From contig CAVYMJ010000006.1 of the NCBI GenBank assembly GCA_963769585.1, positions 2,356,001 to 2,420,000 of the forward strand: a stretch of DNA of 64,000 nt, read 5' to 3'. The position numbers were made by a program, and so were the translations under genes. Each line of letters opens with the position of its first letter. Position 1 is the first letter of the stretch. Of this stretch, positions 34,647 through 43,296 are shown piece by piece. The notes under the pieces were generated by a model. It made no database searches. It was not told the origin of the DNA and worked only from the letters and a program-made list of their open reading frames with translations. This DNA is from SSC3 sp963769585 (GTDB taxonomy: Bacteria; Actinomycetota; Actinomycetes; Propionibacteriales; Nocardioidaceae).

Positions 34647-36396
34647 CCTCTTCGAACCTCTGCGCGACCTGGACGAGGGCGCGCCGCTGAACCCCCTCGC
34701 GGCCTCCGAGGTCCGCCGCCGCGGCGACCGGATGCGGCGCCGCCGCTGGGGCCTGCAGGCCCTGGGCGCCTCGGCCGCAGTCGCCGTCGTCGTCTCGGGA
34801 GCCTTCCTCACGACCTCGTCGATCGACGACGGCACCCGGCCCGACCCGGCCCCTGTTGCCCCGGCTCCCGAGGGGGGCTGGCGCCAGGAGATTCCCCGGA
34901 ACCACGCTTTGGACCGGGGCTACCCGGACGCACGACCGCCCGAGACGACCCAGGTCGGTCCGTCCCAGAAGTTCGCGCGGTTCACCAAGGCCGGCATCGA
35001 GCCCTGCGGCGCGTCGGGCTATCCGTCGGCTTTCCCGGTCGACAGCCTCGGCACGGAGTTCAACGGGCCTGAGGACTCCCGAGCCCGCGAGCTGACCCTC
35101 TACGCCGACGCGAGGACGGCAAGTGCCGTGGTCGCGAAGCTCGCCGCCACCTGGCAGGCCTGCCCGACGCAGACCCTGGCCGACCCCCCGTTCGAGCTCA
35201 CCACCAGCCTGACCCCCGGCTCGCTGGGCGACGAGTCGTGGACCGTCGTCGAGGGTGCCGGCTCGGCGCCGCAGCTCCAGCTCTTCAACGTGGTTCGGGT
35301 GGGGAACGCCGTACTGATCAACTGGATCTACAACGAGGGGTCGTTCGACGGCTCCGCGGATCACGTCGCGGAGCAGGACGCGCAGACGCGGGCGCTCGCA
35401 GCCGACATGTGCATCTTCGCCTTGGAGCCGTGCCCCGACGCCCTGGACTCCGGGCCGGACATCTCGCCGAAAGTCCCGCGGCTGGGCGACGAGTTTCTGC
35501 TCACTGCCGACGACCTCGACCAGGTCGACGGCCTCGACGTCACCTGGGAGGAGATCGCCAACCGCGAGGACCCGACGCTGGACTGCCAGTCGGACTGGCT
35601 GCACAACCTCGGCGCCGCCAAGGCGTCGTTCCGCGAGTGGTCGGCCGCTGGGGCGGAAGCGGCCACCGCTGTGCTTGAGTTCAGCGAGCTCACCGCTGCG
35701 TTCCAGGCGTACGCGAGAGTCCAGGAAATGGTCGCCGAGTGCGACTCCCCGCTGCCCGGGGTGCGTCGGGTCAGCGAGCCAGGGTCCTCCGAGAGGGGCA
35801 GCAGCGGCCACGGGCCGATGCTCTTCCGGGCGTTCGCAACCAAGGGCACGCAGACATGGCTCGACCACCAGGGCGTCGCGCTCACCGGCAGTCGGGTGGT
35901 GCTGCTCTCCATCGCGCACCGGACCGACAGCACCGACGTAGGCGAGGCAACCCCGCTGGACGAGGCGCTGAGGATAGCGGCGGACCGGGCCACTGTCGTC
36001 CAGACCCTGGGCCCGACAGGGATCGGCTCGATCGAGCTCGGCATGTCGCGGGCCGAGCTGGAAGCCACTGCCGCTGTCGAGCTGGAGACTCCTGACGGCT
36101 GCAGCGGCTTCTACCCCGTCGGCGCGACCTGGAAGGACGGCTTCTTAGGTTACGTCTCCGACAGCGGTGTCCAGACGATCGCGGGACGGCCCGACCTGGT
36201 CACCCCGGAGGGCATCGGCGTCGGAGCAGTGCTGGCCGAGGTGCGCGCTGCCTATCCGGACGGGCGTCGGGAGAGCAGCGGCTGGTATGCCGCGGTCCCA
36301 GGCAACCCGGACGCGGAGTGGTTCTTCGCCATCGAGCAGGACGACCGGGTGGTCGGCTTCGACCTCCGGCGCGCGGACCAGACCTGCATCGGCTGA
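34639..36396 (+). CDS. membrane-anchored putative sensor / anti-sigma partner with PknH-like domains
   Basis: 585 residues. The cytoplasmic N-terminus (1-38) carries DLFEPLRDLD and EVRRRGDRMRRRRWGLQ, followed by one TM helix (about 40-60), a Pro-rich linker and a long extracytoplasmic region. The latter has two cysteine-paired domains (GIEPCGAS...WQACPTQT; TLDCQSDW...VAECDSPL), each ending in a beta-rich stretch as in PknH-type sensors, and a C-terminal ~110-residue part (GIGSIELGMSRAELEAT...) with two more cysteines. It overlaps the sigma gene by eight bases. I infer a transmembrane partner of that sigma factor; the short basic N-terminus would be its only cytoplasmic contact. A strong terminator follows. 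Confidence 0.7.
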   Translation: MPDLFEPLRDLDEGAPLNPLAASEVRRRGDRMRRRRWGLQALGASAAVAVVVSGAFLTTSSIDDGTRPDPAPVAPAPEGGWRQEIPRNHALDRGYPDARPPETTQVGPSQKFARFTKAGIEPCGASGYPSAFPVDSLGTEFNGPEDSRARELTLYADARTASAVVAKLAATWQACPTQTLADPPFELTTSLTPGSLGDESWTVVEGAGSAPQLQLFNVVRVGNAVLINWIYNEGSFDGSADHVAEQDAQTRALAADMCIFALEPCPDALDSGPDISPKVPRLGDEFLLTADDLDQVDGLDVTWEEIANREDPTLDCQSDWLHNLGAAKASFREWSAAGAEAATAVLEFSELTAAFQAYARVQEMVAECDSPLPGVRRVSEPGSSERGSSGHGPMLFRAFATKGTQTWLDHQGVALTGSRVVLLSIAHRTDSTDVGEATPLDEALRIAADRATVVQTLGPTGIGSIELGMSRAELEATAAVELETPDGCSGFYPVGATWKDGFLGYVSDSGVQTIAGRPDLVTPEGIGVGAVLAEVRAAYPDGRRESSGWYAAVPGNPDAEWFFAIEQDDRVVGFDLRRADQTCIG

Positions 36397-36404
36397 CGGC
36401 ATGA

Positions 36405-36436
36405 AAGCCGGCCCCCGGCGTACCGGGGGCCGGCTT
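36405..36436. terminator. bidirectional hairpin terminator between sensor gene and sucD
   Basis: Perfect 14-bp stem AAGCCGGCCCCCGG / CCGGGGGCCGGCTT with a CGTA loop, eight bases after the sensor stop and seven bases from the convergent sucD stop. It can serve both strands. Confidence 0.88.
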
Positions 36437-36443
36437 CATCGGA

Positions 36444-37340
36444 TCAGCGACTCTGGAGGATCTCCCGCATCAGCTGGGCGGTCTCCGAGGGCGTCTTGCC
36501 CACCTTCACGCCGACAGCCTCGAGGGCCTCCTTCTTCGCCTGGGCAGTGCCCGACGAACCGGAGACGATCGCGCCGGCGTGACCCATGGTCTTGCCCTCC
36601 GGGGCGGTGAAGCCCGCGACGTACCCGACCACCGGCTTGGTGATGTGCTCAGCGATGTACGCCGCGGCACGCTCCTCGGCGTCACCACCGATCTCACCGA
36701 TCATCACGATCGCCTCGGTCTCCGGGTCGTCCTGGAAGGCCTGGAGGGCGTCGATGTGCGTCGTCCCGACGATGGGGTCTCCCCCGATGCCGATCGCGGT
36801 CGAGAAGCCGAAGTCGCGCAGCTCGAACATCATCTGGTAGGTCAGCGTGCCTGACTTGGAGACCAGTCCTACCGGGCCCTTGCCGGAGATCGTCGCCGGG
36901 GTGATGCCCGCGAGGGCCTCACCCGGAGTGATGATCCCGGGGCAGTTGGGTCCGATCATCCGGGTGCCCTTGCCTGCCAGGTACGCCCAGACCTCGGCCG
37001 TGTCCTGGACGGGAACGCCCTCGGTGATAACCACCAACAGGCCGATGCCCGCGTCGATCGCTTCCAGGCACGCGTCCTTGGTGAAGGTCGGTGGCACGAA
37101 GGCGACCGAGACGTCGGCTCCGGTCTCGGCCATCGCCTCCTTGACCGAGGCGAACACGGGCAGCTCGACCGCACTCCCGTCCGCGGCGACGTGGCTCACG
37201 GTGGTGCCGGCCTTGCGGGCGTTGACCCCGCCGACCACCTGGGTGCCGGCCTTCAGCATCAGTGCCGTGTGCTTGGTGCCCTCGCCCCCGGTGATGCCCT
37301 GGACGATGACCCTGGAGTCCTTGTTCAGAAAGATAGACAT
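36444..37340 (-). CDS. sucD: succinyl-CoA synthetase alpha subunit
   Basis: Alpha subunit of succinate-CoA ligase, 298 residues. CoA-binding Rossmann region (SRVIVQGITGGEGTKHT, residues 8-24) and the phospho-histidine in KTMGHAGAIVSGSSGTA (near residue 255). It carries the catalytic histidine relay between nucleotide and succinyl phosphate. Twelve bases downstream of sucC. Confidence 0.97.
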   Translation of the reverse strand: MSIFLNKDSRVIVQGITGGEGTKHTALMLKAGTQVVGGVNARKAGTTVSHVAADGSAVELPVFASVKEAMAETGADVSVAFVPPTFTKDACLEAIDAGIGLLVVITEGVPVQDTAEVWAYLAGKGTRMIGPNCPGIITPGEALAGITPATISGKGPVGLVSKSGTLTYQMMFELRDFGFSTAIGIGGDPIVGTTHIDALQAFQDDPETEAIVMIGEIGGDAEERAAAYIAEHITKPVVGYVAGFTAPEGKTMGHAGAIVSGSSGTAQAKKEALEAVGVKVGKTPSETAQLMREILQSR

Positions 37341-37352
37341 GTCAGTTCGTCC

Positions 37353-38513
37353 TCACGCGTTCGCGAGCTCGGCGGCCTTGTCGGCCGCTCCGTCCATGGT
37401 CTCGACGAGGGTCACCAGCGGGTGGTTGCGCTCGGTGAGGATGCGCCTGCCCTCCTCGACGTTGTTCCCGTCCAGTCGTACGACCAAAGGCTTGGTCGCT
37501 TCGTCCCCCAACAGGTCCAGGGCGCCCACGATGCCGGTGGCGACCGCGTCACAGGAGGTGATGCCGCCGAAGACGTTCACGAAGACACTCTTGACCTGCT
37601 CGTCGCCGATGATGATGTGCAGACCGTCGGCCATCACCTGGGCCGAGGCCCCGCCGCCGATGTCGAGGAAGTTGGCGGGCTTCACGCCGCCGTGTGCCTC
37701 GCCGGCGTACGCGACGACGTCCAGGGTGCTCATCACCAGCCCGGCGCCGTTGCCGATGATGCCGACCTGGCCGTCGAGCTTGACGTAGTTGAGCCCCTTC
37801 TCCTTGGCCGCAGCCTCGAGAGGGTCCGCCTCTTCCTTGATCTCGAACCCGGCGTGGTCGGCGTGACGGAACTCGGCGTTCTCGTCGAGCGAGACCTTCC
37901 CGTCAAGAGCCTCCAGCTTGTCGCCGGCCAGTCGGGCCAGCGGGTTGACCTCGACGAGCGTGGCGTCCTCCTCGACGAAGACCTTCCACAGGGCCAGCAC
38001 CAGCTCGACGGCCTGGTCGACCAGCACCTCGGGGAAGCTCGCGTCCGCGACGATCGCGCGCGCCTTCTCCTCGGTGACGCCAACACCTGGGTCGATGTCG
38101 ATCTTGCGCACTGCCTCGGGGTTGGTCTTGGCGACCTCCTCGATCTCGACGCCACCTTCGACGCTCGCGATGCACAGGTACTGCCGCTGCGCGCGGTCGA
38201 GGAGGAAGGAGAAGTAGTACTCCTCCTCGATGCTGGCCGCGGGGGCGATGAGCACCCGGTTCACGGTCAGGCCCTTGATCTGCATCCCGAGGATCGCCTC
38301 GGCATGCTGCTCGGCCTCCTCGGGGGTCTTCGCCAGCTTGACGCCGCCCGCCTTGCCACGGCCACCGGCCTTGACCTGAGCCTTCACGACCACCACTCCG
38401 AGCTGCTCGGCGGCTGCCCGAGCCTCCTCGGGGGTGTTCGCGACAATGCCGAGCGTCACGGGCACGCCATGCTTGGCGAAGAGCTCCTTCGCCTGGTACT
38501 CCATCAGGTCCAC
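37353..38513 (-). CDS. sucC: succinyl-CoA synthetase beta subunit (ADP-forming)
   Basis: ATP-grasp subunit of succinate-CoA ligase, 386 residues. The GTG at 38513 gives VDLMEYQAKELFAKHGVPV, the conserved actinobacterial start; the open frame continues to 38579 without conservation. Typical features are VKAQVKAGGRGKAGGVKLA, the acidic metal-binding ATLVEVNPLA and the C-terminal FVNVFGGITSCDAVATGIV. With SucD it makes ATP or GTP from succinyl-CoA, including that from the methylmalonyl-CoA route at 1-4.7 kb. Confidence 0.96.
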   Translation of the reverse strand: MDLMEYQAKELFAKHGVPVTLGIVANTPEEARAAAEQLGVVVVKAQVKAGGRGKAGGVKLAKTPEEAEQHAEAILGMQIKGLTVNRVLIAPAASIEEEYYFSFLLDRAQRQYLCIASVEGGVEIEEVAKTNPEAVRKIDIDPGVGVTEEKARAIVADASFPEVLVDQAVELVLALWKVFVEEDATLVEVNPLARLAGDKLEALDGKVSLDENAEFRHADHAGFEIKEEADPLEAAAKEKGLNYVKLDGQVGIIGNGAGLVMSTLDVVAYAGEAHGGVKPANFLDIGGGASAQVMADGLHIIIGDEQVKSVFVNVFGGITSCDAVATGIVGALDLLGDEATKPLVVRLDGNNVEEGRRILTERNHPLVTLVETMDGAADKAAELANA

Positions 38514-38682
38514 GGGTTCACCTGTCTGTTCAGTTGAGGCCCCGCCTCGCACCGGCCGATGGGACCGGGGGGCAGGCATACGGCACTGAGACTAGTCCGG
38601 ATGTGCCGGGGACCACTACGTCGCCTGGGTCACACGACCGGGTCACCCGCCCGGCCGGCACCCGGGCCCTAGGCTCCCTGGC

Positions 38683-39549
38683 ATGGTCGGCTACATCGGT
38701 GAACGCTTCGTCCAGTCCGGCACCGTGCGCCTGTGCGTCCGTGAGTACGGCGACCGCGGTCCGCACGTCGTACTGGTGCACGGCTACCCCGACGACCAGG
38801 CCCTATGGGAAGGCGTCGTCGAGCGACTGGAGGACGTCCACGCGGTCACCTACGACGTCCGGGGCGCCGGGAGCTCGACCGTCCCGCGACGCGTCCGGGA
38901 GTACCGCAACGACCGGCTCACCGACGACCTGGTCGCTGTGGTGGAGGCGACCGTGCCCCCAGGTGAGCCGTTCCACCTCGTCGGCCATGACTGGGGCTCG
39001 ATCCAGAGCTGGGACTCGGTGGTCGACCCACGGCTCAGCGCGCGGATCTCGTCGTTCGTCTCGGTCAGCGGACCCTCCGTTGACCACGTCAGCGCTACGT
39101 TCCGCAGGCGCCGACCGAAGGGGCTGCTGCGACAGCTGGCCCACTCGTTCTACGTCGGCGTCTTCCAGCTCCCGAGGCTGCCAGAGCTGCTGTGGCGCTC
39201 CCAGCATCGACTGACCCCCGCCATGGTGCGCCTGATCGCGGAGCAGGGTGGCGAGTCGAGGTGGTCCCCGCAGCTTGCCCACAACGCCTCGAACGGCGTC
39301 CAGCTCTACCGGGCGAACATGCTGCGCAAGCTGCTCCGGCCCAGGCCGCCTCAGGTCGAGGTTCCCGTCCTGGTCGTCGCGGCGACCCGCGACCGGTTCG
39401 TCGGCCCGGTGTACGTCGGCGCCGTGGAGCCGTTCTGCACCCACTACAGCCAGGTCGACGTGGACGCCGGCCACTGGCACGCGAAGGCCAGCCCGGAGCT
39501 CCTTGCCGCCGTGCTGACCGAGCACCTCAAGCCCGCAATCGGGACATAA
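38683..39549 (+). CDS. alpha/beta hydrolase, epoxide-hydrolase/EphD-like
   Basis: 288 residues, alpha/beta hydrolase fold. The oxyanion segment is VLVHGYPDDQALW and the nucleophile elbow LVGHDWGSIQSW has Asp as nucleophile, as in epoxide hydrolases and haloalkane dehalogenases. The acid is probably Asp in AATRDRFVG and the base His in DAGHWHAK. The sequence resembles the hydrolase half of EphD-type proteins, which continue into a short-chain dehydrogenase domain; here the frame stops after the hydrolase. It is divergent from sucC. Confidence 0.8.
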   Translation: MVGYIGERFVQSGTVRLCVREYGDRGPHVVLVHGYPDDQALWEGVVERLEDVHAVTYDVRGAGSSTVPRRVREYRNDRLTDDLVAVVEATVPPGEPFHLVGHDWGSIQSWDSVVDPRLSARISSFVSVSGPSVDHVSATFRRRRPKGLLRQLAHSFYVGVFQLPRLPELLWRSQHRLTPAMVRLIAEQGGESRWSPQLAHNASNGVQLYRANMLRKLLRPRPPQVEVPVLVVAATRDRFVGPVYVGAVEPFCTHYSQVDVDAGHWHAKASPELLAAVLTEHLKPAIGT

Positions 39550-39579
39550 CTTGCCGTGACCGGTCTCGTTGGACCCCCG

Positions 39580-39700
39580 GAGGGCTGAGCCGCACTGGGG
39601 ACGCATGCCGCGGTGGCTCAGCTCAGCTCGCTAGCGGCCTAGACCACAGCGTCCCCGGACCACAGCCCGAATACCCAGTTCATGTGGCAAATCGGACACA
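39580..39700 (+). ncRNA. ydaO-type cyclic di-AMP riboswitch
   Basis: The leader of the M23 peptidase gene contains GAGCCGCACTGGGGACGC, a GGGGACGC/GCGTCCCC pairing (39597-39604 with about 39649-39656) and CCCGAATACCCAGTTCATG, which match the pattern of actinobacterial ydaO/yuaA riboswitches. In Streptomyces coelicolor this class precedes cell-wall lytic genes, including swlC beside pcrA, the same neighbourhood as here. Boundaries are approximate. AGGA and TCCT around 39807-39819 could pair over the RBS as an expression platform. Confidence 0.78.
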
Positions 39701-39819
39701 CCTTCCTTTCCGCTGGTGTTGCGGGTCCACGGACTCGCCGCCCCAGGTTTTGTTCGATGACCCACAAGTCCACTAACCTCATGGGTCTGCGGATCCCCAC
39801 TACGTTAGGAATTGCTCCT

Positions 39820-40731
39820 GTGGCAGATCACCGCGCTGGGAGGCGTGTTGCATCTGCCGGCGACAAGAACGCCGGCCACTCGACTTCGAGCAGCGCTGTT
39901 GCCACCCCTGCTGCAGGGAAGCGGAAGGCAGTCAAGCCGAACCGCTCCGCCCGTCGGGCGTCCCCCCCGGCGTCGGTCCGCAGGCTCCCGTCCGCACCCA
40001 GCCTCGTCGGGGCAGCGGCTGTCGTGGTGGCCGCCGCCGGTGCGATCTCGGTCGGCTCCGGCTCGGTGGACGCCGCGCTCGCGTCCGGCAGCATCCAGCG
40101 GCTCTCCGGCCAGGCCAACGTTCTCAACGGCGCCAGCGGGATCTACTCGAGCAACCCCGAGAACGCCCGCAAGCTCGCTGTCAGCCGCGACTCGGCACGG
40201 ATGGCTGAGTCCAACGCAGCCGACCAGGAGCTCCTGGCCGCCGCCGAGGAGCAGTTCAAGCAGCGCAACGCGGCCCTCCAGGAGCTGGCCGCGCGGGCCG
40301 AGACGCATGCTGCCGAGGTAGCCAGGAACGCCTGGCATCTCCCGGTGACACCGGGCGTGTACCACCTGAGCAGTCGCTTCGGTGACTGCAGCGGCCTCTG
40401 GTCGCGGTGCCACACCGGCCTCGACTTCGCGGCACCGAGCGGAACCCCGATCCACGCCATTGCCAACGGGGTGGTCGTCTCGGCCAGCTACGACGGCGCG
40501 TACGGGAACAACCTGGTCGTCCTCCTCGAGGACGGCACCGAGCTGTGGTACAGCCACCAGACCGGGTTCGCAGTCAACGTCGGAGAGACCGTCGTCGGAG
40601 GCCAGGTCATCGGGTACGTCGGCTCCACGGGCAACAGCACCGGACCACACGTGCACATCGAGGTGCGTCCGGGCGCGGGCGACCCGGTCGACCCGTACAG
40701 CGCCTTCATCGCGCACGGTGTCACGCCGTAG
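39820..40731 (+). CDS. M23-family peptidoglycan endopeptidase (secreted)
   Basis: About 303 residues from GTG 39820 (VADHRAGRR); an in-frame ATG at 39781 is an alternative. A long basic N-terminus precedes a hydrophobic export segment (about residues 62-82). A coiled, Ala/Glu-rich region (about 110-175) comes before the LytM domain (about 180-300). Zinc ligands: the His in CHTGLDFAAP (HxxxD) and the HxH of GPHVHIEV. The domain cleaves peptide cross-links of the cell wall. Expression is predicted to be lowered by c-di-AMP through the upstream riboswitch. It ends two bases from the convergent pcrA stop. Confidence 0.88.
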   Translation: MADHRAGRRVASAGDKNAGHSTSSSAVATPAAGKRKAVKPNRSARRASPPASVRRLPSAPSLVGAAAVVVAAAGAISVGSGSVDAALASGSIQRLSGQANVLNGASGIYSSNPENARKLAVSRDSARMAESNAADQELLAAAEEQFKQRNAALQELAARAETHAAEVARNAWHLPVTPGVYHLSSRFGDCSGLWSRCHTGLDFAAPSGTPIHAIANGVVVSASYDGAYGNNLVVLLEDGTELWYSHQTGFAVNVGETVVGGQVIGYVGSTGNSTGPHVHIEVRPGAGDPVDPYSAFIAHGVTP

Positions 40732-40733
40732 CG

Positions 40734-43166
40734 CTAGAGCTTCTGCACGGGCGCGTAGCGCAGCAGCAGTCGTTTGACGCCCGCCGAGCCGAAGTCGATC
40801 GACGCCACGGCCTTGTCGGCAACACCTTCGAGCGTGACCACGGTCCCCATCCCGAACGAGTCGTGCACGACCCGGTCGCCCGGCTCCAGTGAGGGAATCT
40901 CCCGCTTCTGAGCCTTGGACTCCGCGTCGGCCCGGGCCGCGGCTGTGCCGAACCGCCTCGCGGGCTGGCCGGCGCCGCGCCTGGGGAGCGAGGGCATGAC
41001 GGCTCTGCTCCACGAGGTCTGGTCGGCCGCGGTGCGCCGCCAGTCGACGAGATCGACCGGGAGCTCGTCGAGGAAGCGCGAGGCCGGGTTGTGCGAGGGC
41101 GCGCCCCAGGCGGAGCGGACCACGGCCCTCGACACATAGAGCCGCTGCTGAGCGCGGGTCAGGCCGACGTAGGCCAGCCGGCGCTCCTCCTCCAGCTCGG
41201 GCTTGTCACCCAGCGAGCGCATATGCGGGAAGACGCCGTCCTCGAGTCCGGTCAGGAAGACGACCGGGAACTCCAGCCCCTTGGCAGTGTGCAGGGTCAT
41301 CAGAGTGACGACGCCCGCGTCATTCTCCGGGATCTGGTCGGAGTCAGCGACCAGCGCCACCCGCTCGAGGAACTCCGGGACCCCCGGGAGCGCCACGTTC
41401 AGATCGGCCGGGTCCGCGCTGGGCGGCGGCAGGGGCTCGTCGGCGAACTCCCTGGCCACGGCGACGAGCTCGGCGAGGTTCTCCAGCCGGGTCTCGTCCT
41501 GCGGGTCATCGGATCTCTCCAGCTCCTCGAGATAGCCGCTGCGCGCCAGGGTCTGCTCGAGTACGACGTCGGCCCGCTCCCCGGCCTGGACCATCGACAT
41601 GAGCTCCTCGGCCATCTCGACAAACGGCCTGATGCAGTTGAGCGCACGGCTGCCTACGCCTGGGGCCTCCTCCGCCCGGCGCATCGCCTCCCAGAAGCTG
41701 ATCTGCTCACGCTGGGCCAAGGCGTTGATCATCTCCTCGGCTCGCTCACCGATTCCTCGCTTGGGGACGTTGATGATCCGGCGCAGGCTGATCTCGTCCG
41801 CCGGGTTGGCGAGCATGCGCAGGTAGGCAAGCGCGTCGCGGACCTCCCTGCGCTCGTAGAACCGGACGCCACCAACGACCTTGTAGGGCATGCCGACCCG
41901 GATGAAGACCTCCTCGAAGACCCGGGACTGGGCGTTGGTGCGGTAGAAGACCGCCACATCGCCGGGCTTGGCAGCCGCGGAGTCGCTGAGCTTGTCAATC
42001 TCGTCGGCGATGAACCGTGCCTCGTCGTGCTCGTCGTCCCCGACGTACCCGACGATCGGTTCCCCCGGTCCCTGGTCGGACCAGAGGTTCTTGGCCTTCC
42101 GGCCAAGGTTGCGCTCGATCACGGCGTTGGCTGCGTTGAGGATCGTCTGGGTCGAGCGGTAGTTCTGCTCCAGCAGCACTGTGCGCGCGTCGGGGAAGTC
42201 CTCCTCGAACTGCAGGATGTTGCGGATGTTCGCGCCGCGGAAGGCATAGATCGACTGGTCGGCGTCGCCGACGACCATCAGCTCCGAGGGGCCCACACCC
42301 CCGTCGCCGTCGGGCACGTCCGGGTCGTCGACCGGCCGGCCCACCGAGGTGCCGCAGAGCTCGCGGATCAGGGCGTACTGCGCGTGGTTGGTGTCCTGGT
42401 ACTCATCGACCAGGACGTGCCGAAAGCGCCTGCGGTAGGTCTCGCGCACCTCGGGGAACGACTGGAAGAGCTGGACCGCGACCATGATGATGTCATCGAA
42501 GTCGAGGGCGTTGGCCTCGCGGAGCTTGCGCTGGTACAGCCCGAACGCCTCGGCGTAGGTCTCCTCCAGGTGGTTCTTGGCGTTGGCTTTCGCGTCGTCG
42601 TGGTCGATCAGCTCGTTCTTCTGGTTCGACACCCAGTTCAGGATCGCTCGTGGCTGGTACCGCTTCACGTCGAGGTCGAGGTCGCGGCAGACCAGGGTCA
42701 TCAGCCGCTTGGAGTCGGTGGCGTCGTAGATCGAGAACGAGGACTTGTACCCGAAACGCTCGATCTCCTTGCGCAGGATCCGCACGCAGGCCGAGTGGAA
42801 CGTCGAGACCCACATGATCCGCGCCCGCTTGCCGACCAGGGCCTCGACCCGCTCCCGCATCTCGGCGGCTGCCTTGTTCGTAAAGGTGATGGCAAGGATC
42901 GAACCCGGGTGGGCGTTGCGCTCGGAGATCAGCCAGGCGATCCGACTGGTGAGCACCCGGGTCTTGCCGGAGCCCGCGCCCGCGACCACGAGCAACGGGG
43001 TGCCGGCGTGCGTGACCGCCTGTCGCTGGGGTTGGTTCAACCCCTCGAGCAGCTCCTCGGGCGAAGGACCGCGTCGGGTGGTCGCCGCACCAGCGTCCTG
43101 GGCGCCGAACAAGGCGTCTTCGTCCGACACACGGGCCACCTGGGGTACGGGAAAGGCACTACTCAT
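40734..43166 (-). CDS. pcrA: UvrD/PcrA-type ATP-dependent DNA helicase
   Basis: Superfamily 1A 3'-5' helicase of repair and replication, 810 residues. Motif I is VVAGAGSGKTRVLTSRIAWL, Ia ITFTNKAAAEM, II VDEYQDTN, III VGDADQSIYAFRGA, IV LEQNYRST, and V/VI VTLMTLHTAKGLEFPVVFLTG and ERRLAYVGLTRAQQRLY. The C-terminal ~70 residues carry the Tudor-like segment GDRVVHDSFGMGTVVTLEG that in PcrA contacts RNA polymerase. Convergent with the M23 gene. Confidence 0.95.
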   Translation of the reverse strand: MSSAFPVPQVARVSDEDALFGAQDAGAATTRRGPSPEELLEGLNQPQRQAVTHAGTPLLVVAGAGSGKTRVLTSRIAWLISERNAHPGSILAITFTNKAAAEMRERVEALVGKRARIMWVSTFHSACVRILRKEIERFGYKSSFSIYDATDSKRLMTLVCRDLDLDVKRYQPRAILNWVSNQKNELIDHDDAKANAKNHLEETYAEAFGLYQRKLREANALDFDDIIMVAVQLFQSFPEVRETYRRRFRHVLVDEYQDTNHAQYALIRELCGTSVGRPVDDPDVPDGDGGVGPSELMVVGDADQSIYAFRGANIRNILQFEEDFPDARTVLLEQNYRSTQTILNAANAVIERNLGRKAKNLWSDQGPGEPIVGYVGDDEHDEARFIADEIDKLSDSAAAKPGDVAVFYRTNAQSRVFEEVFIRVGMPYKVVGGVRFYERREVRDALAYLRMLANPADEISLRRIINVPKRGIGERAEEMINALAQREQISFWEAMRRAEEAPGVGSRALNCIRPFVEMAEELMSMVQAGERADVVLEQTLARSGYLEELERSDDPQDETRLENLAELVAVAREFADEPLPPPSADPADLNVALPGVPEFLERVALVADSDQIPENDAGVVTLMTLHTAKGLEFPVVFLTGLEDGVFPHMRSLGDKPELEEERRLAYVGLTRAQQRLYVSRAVVRSAWGAPSHNPASRFLDELPVDLVDWRRTAADQTSWSRAVMPSLPRRGAGQPARRFGTAAARADAESKAQKREIPSLEPGDRVVHDSFGMGTVVTLEGVADKAVASIDFGSAGVKRLLLRYAPVQKL

Positions 43167-43296
43167 CTCCCGCCCAACCCTACGTCCGGGAGCCGACCAT
43201 TTCGCACACCGTGGCCGTCGGGGACCCTGGCCGGGTGTTGCGGTATCTGCCAGGCCCGAGAAGGCTCTTCATCGGTACCAGCGCGAAGGAGTCCCC

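Noticed and set aside
34552..35919. 455-codon minus-strand frame opposite the sensor gene
   Set aside because: Arg/Gly/Val-rich antisense shadow; the plus strand has an RBS, TM helix, paired cysteines and overlap with the sigma gene.
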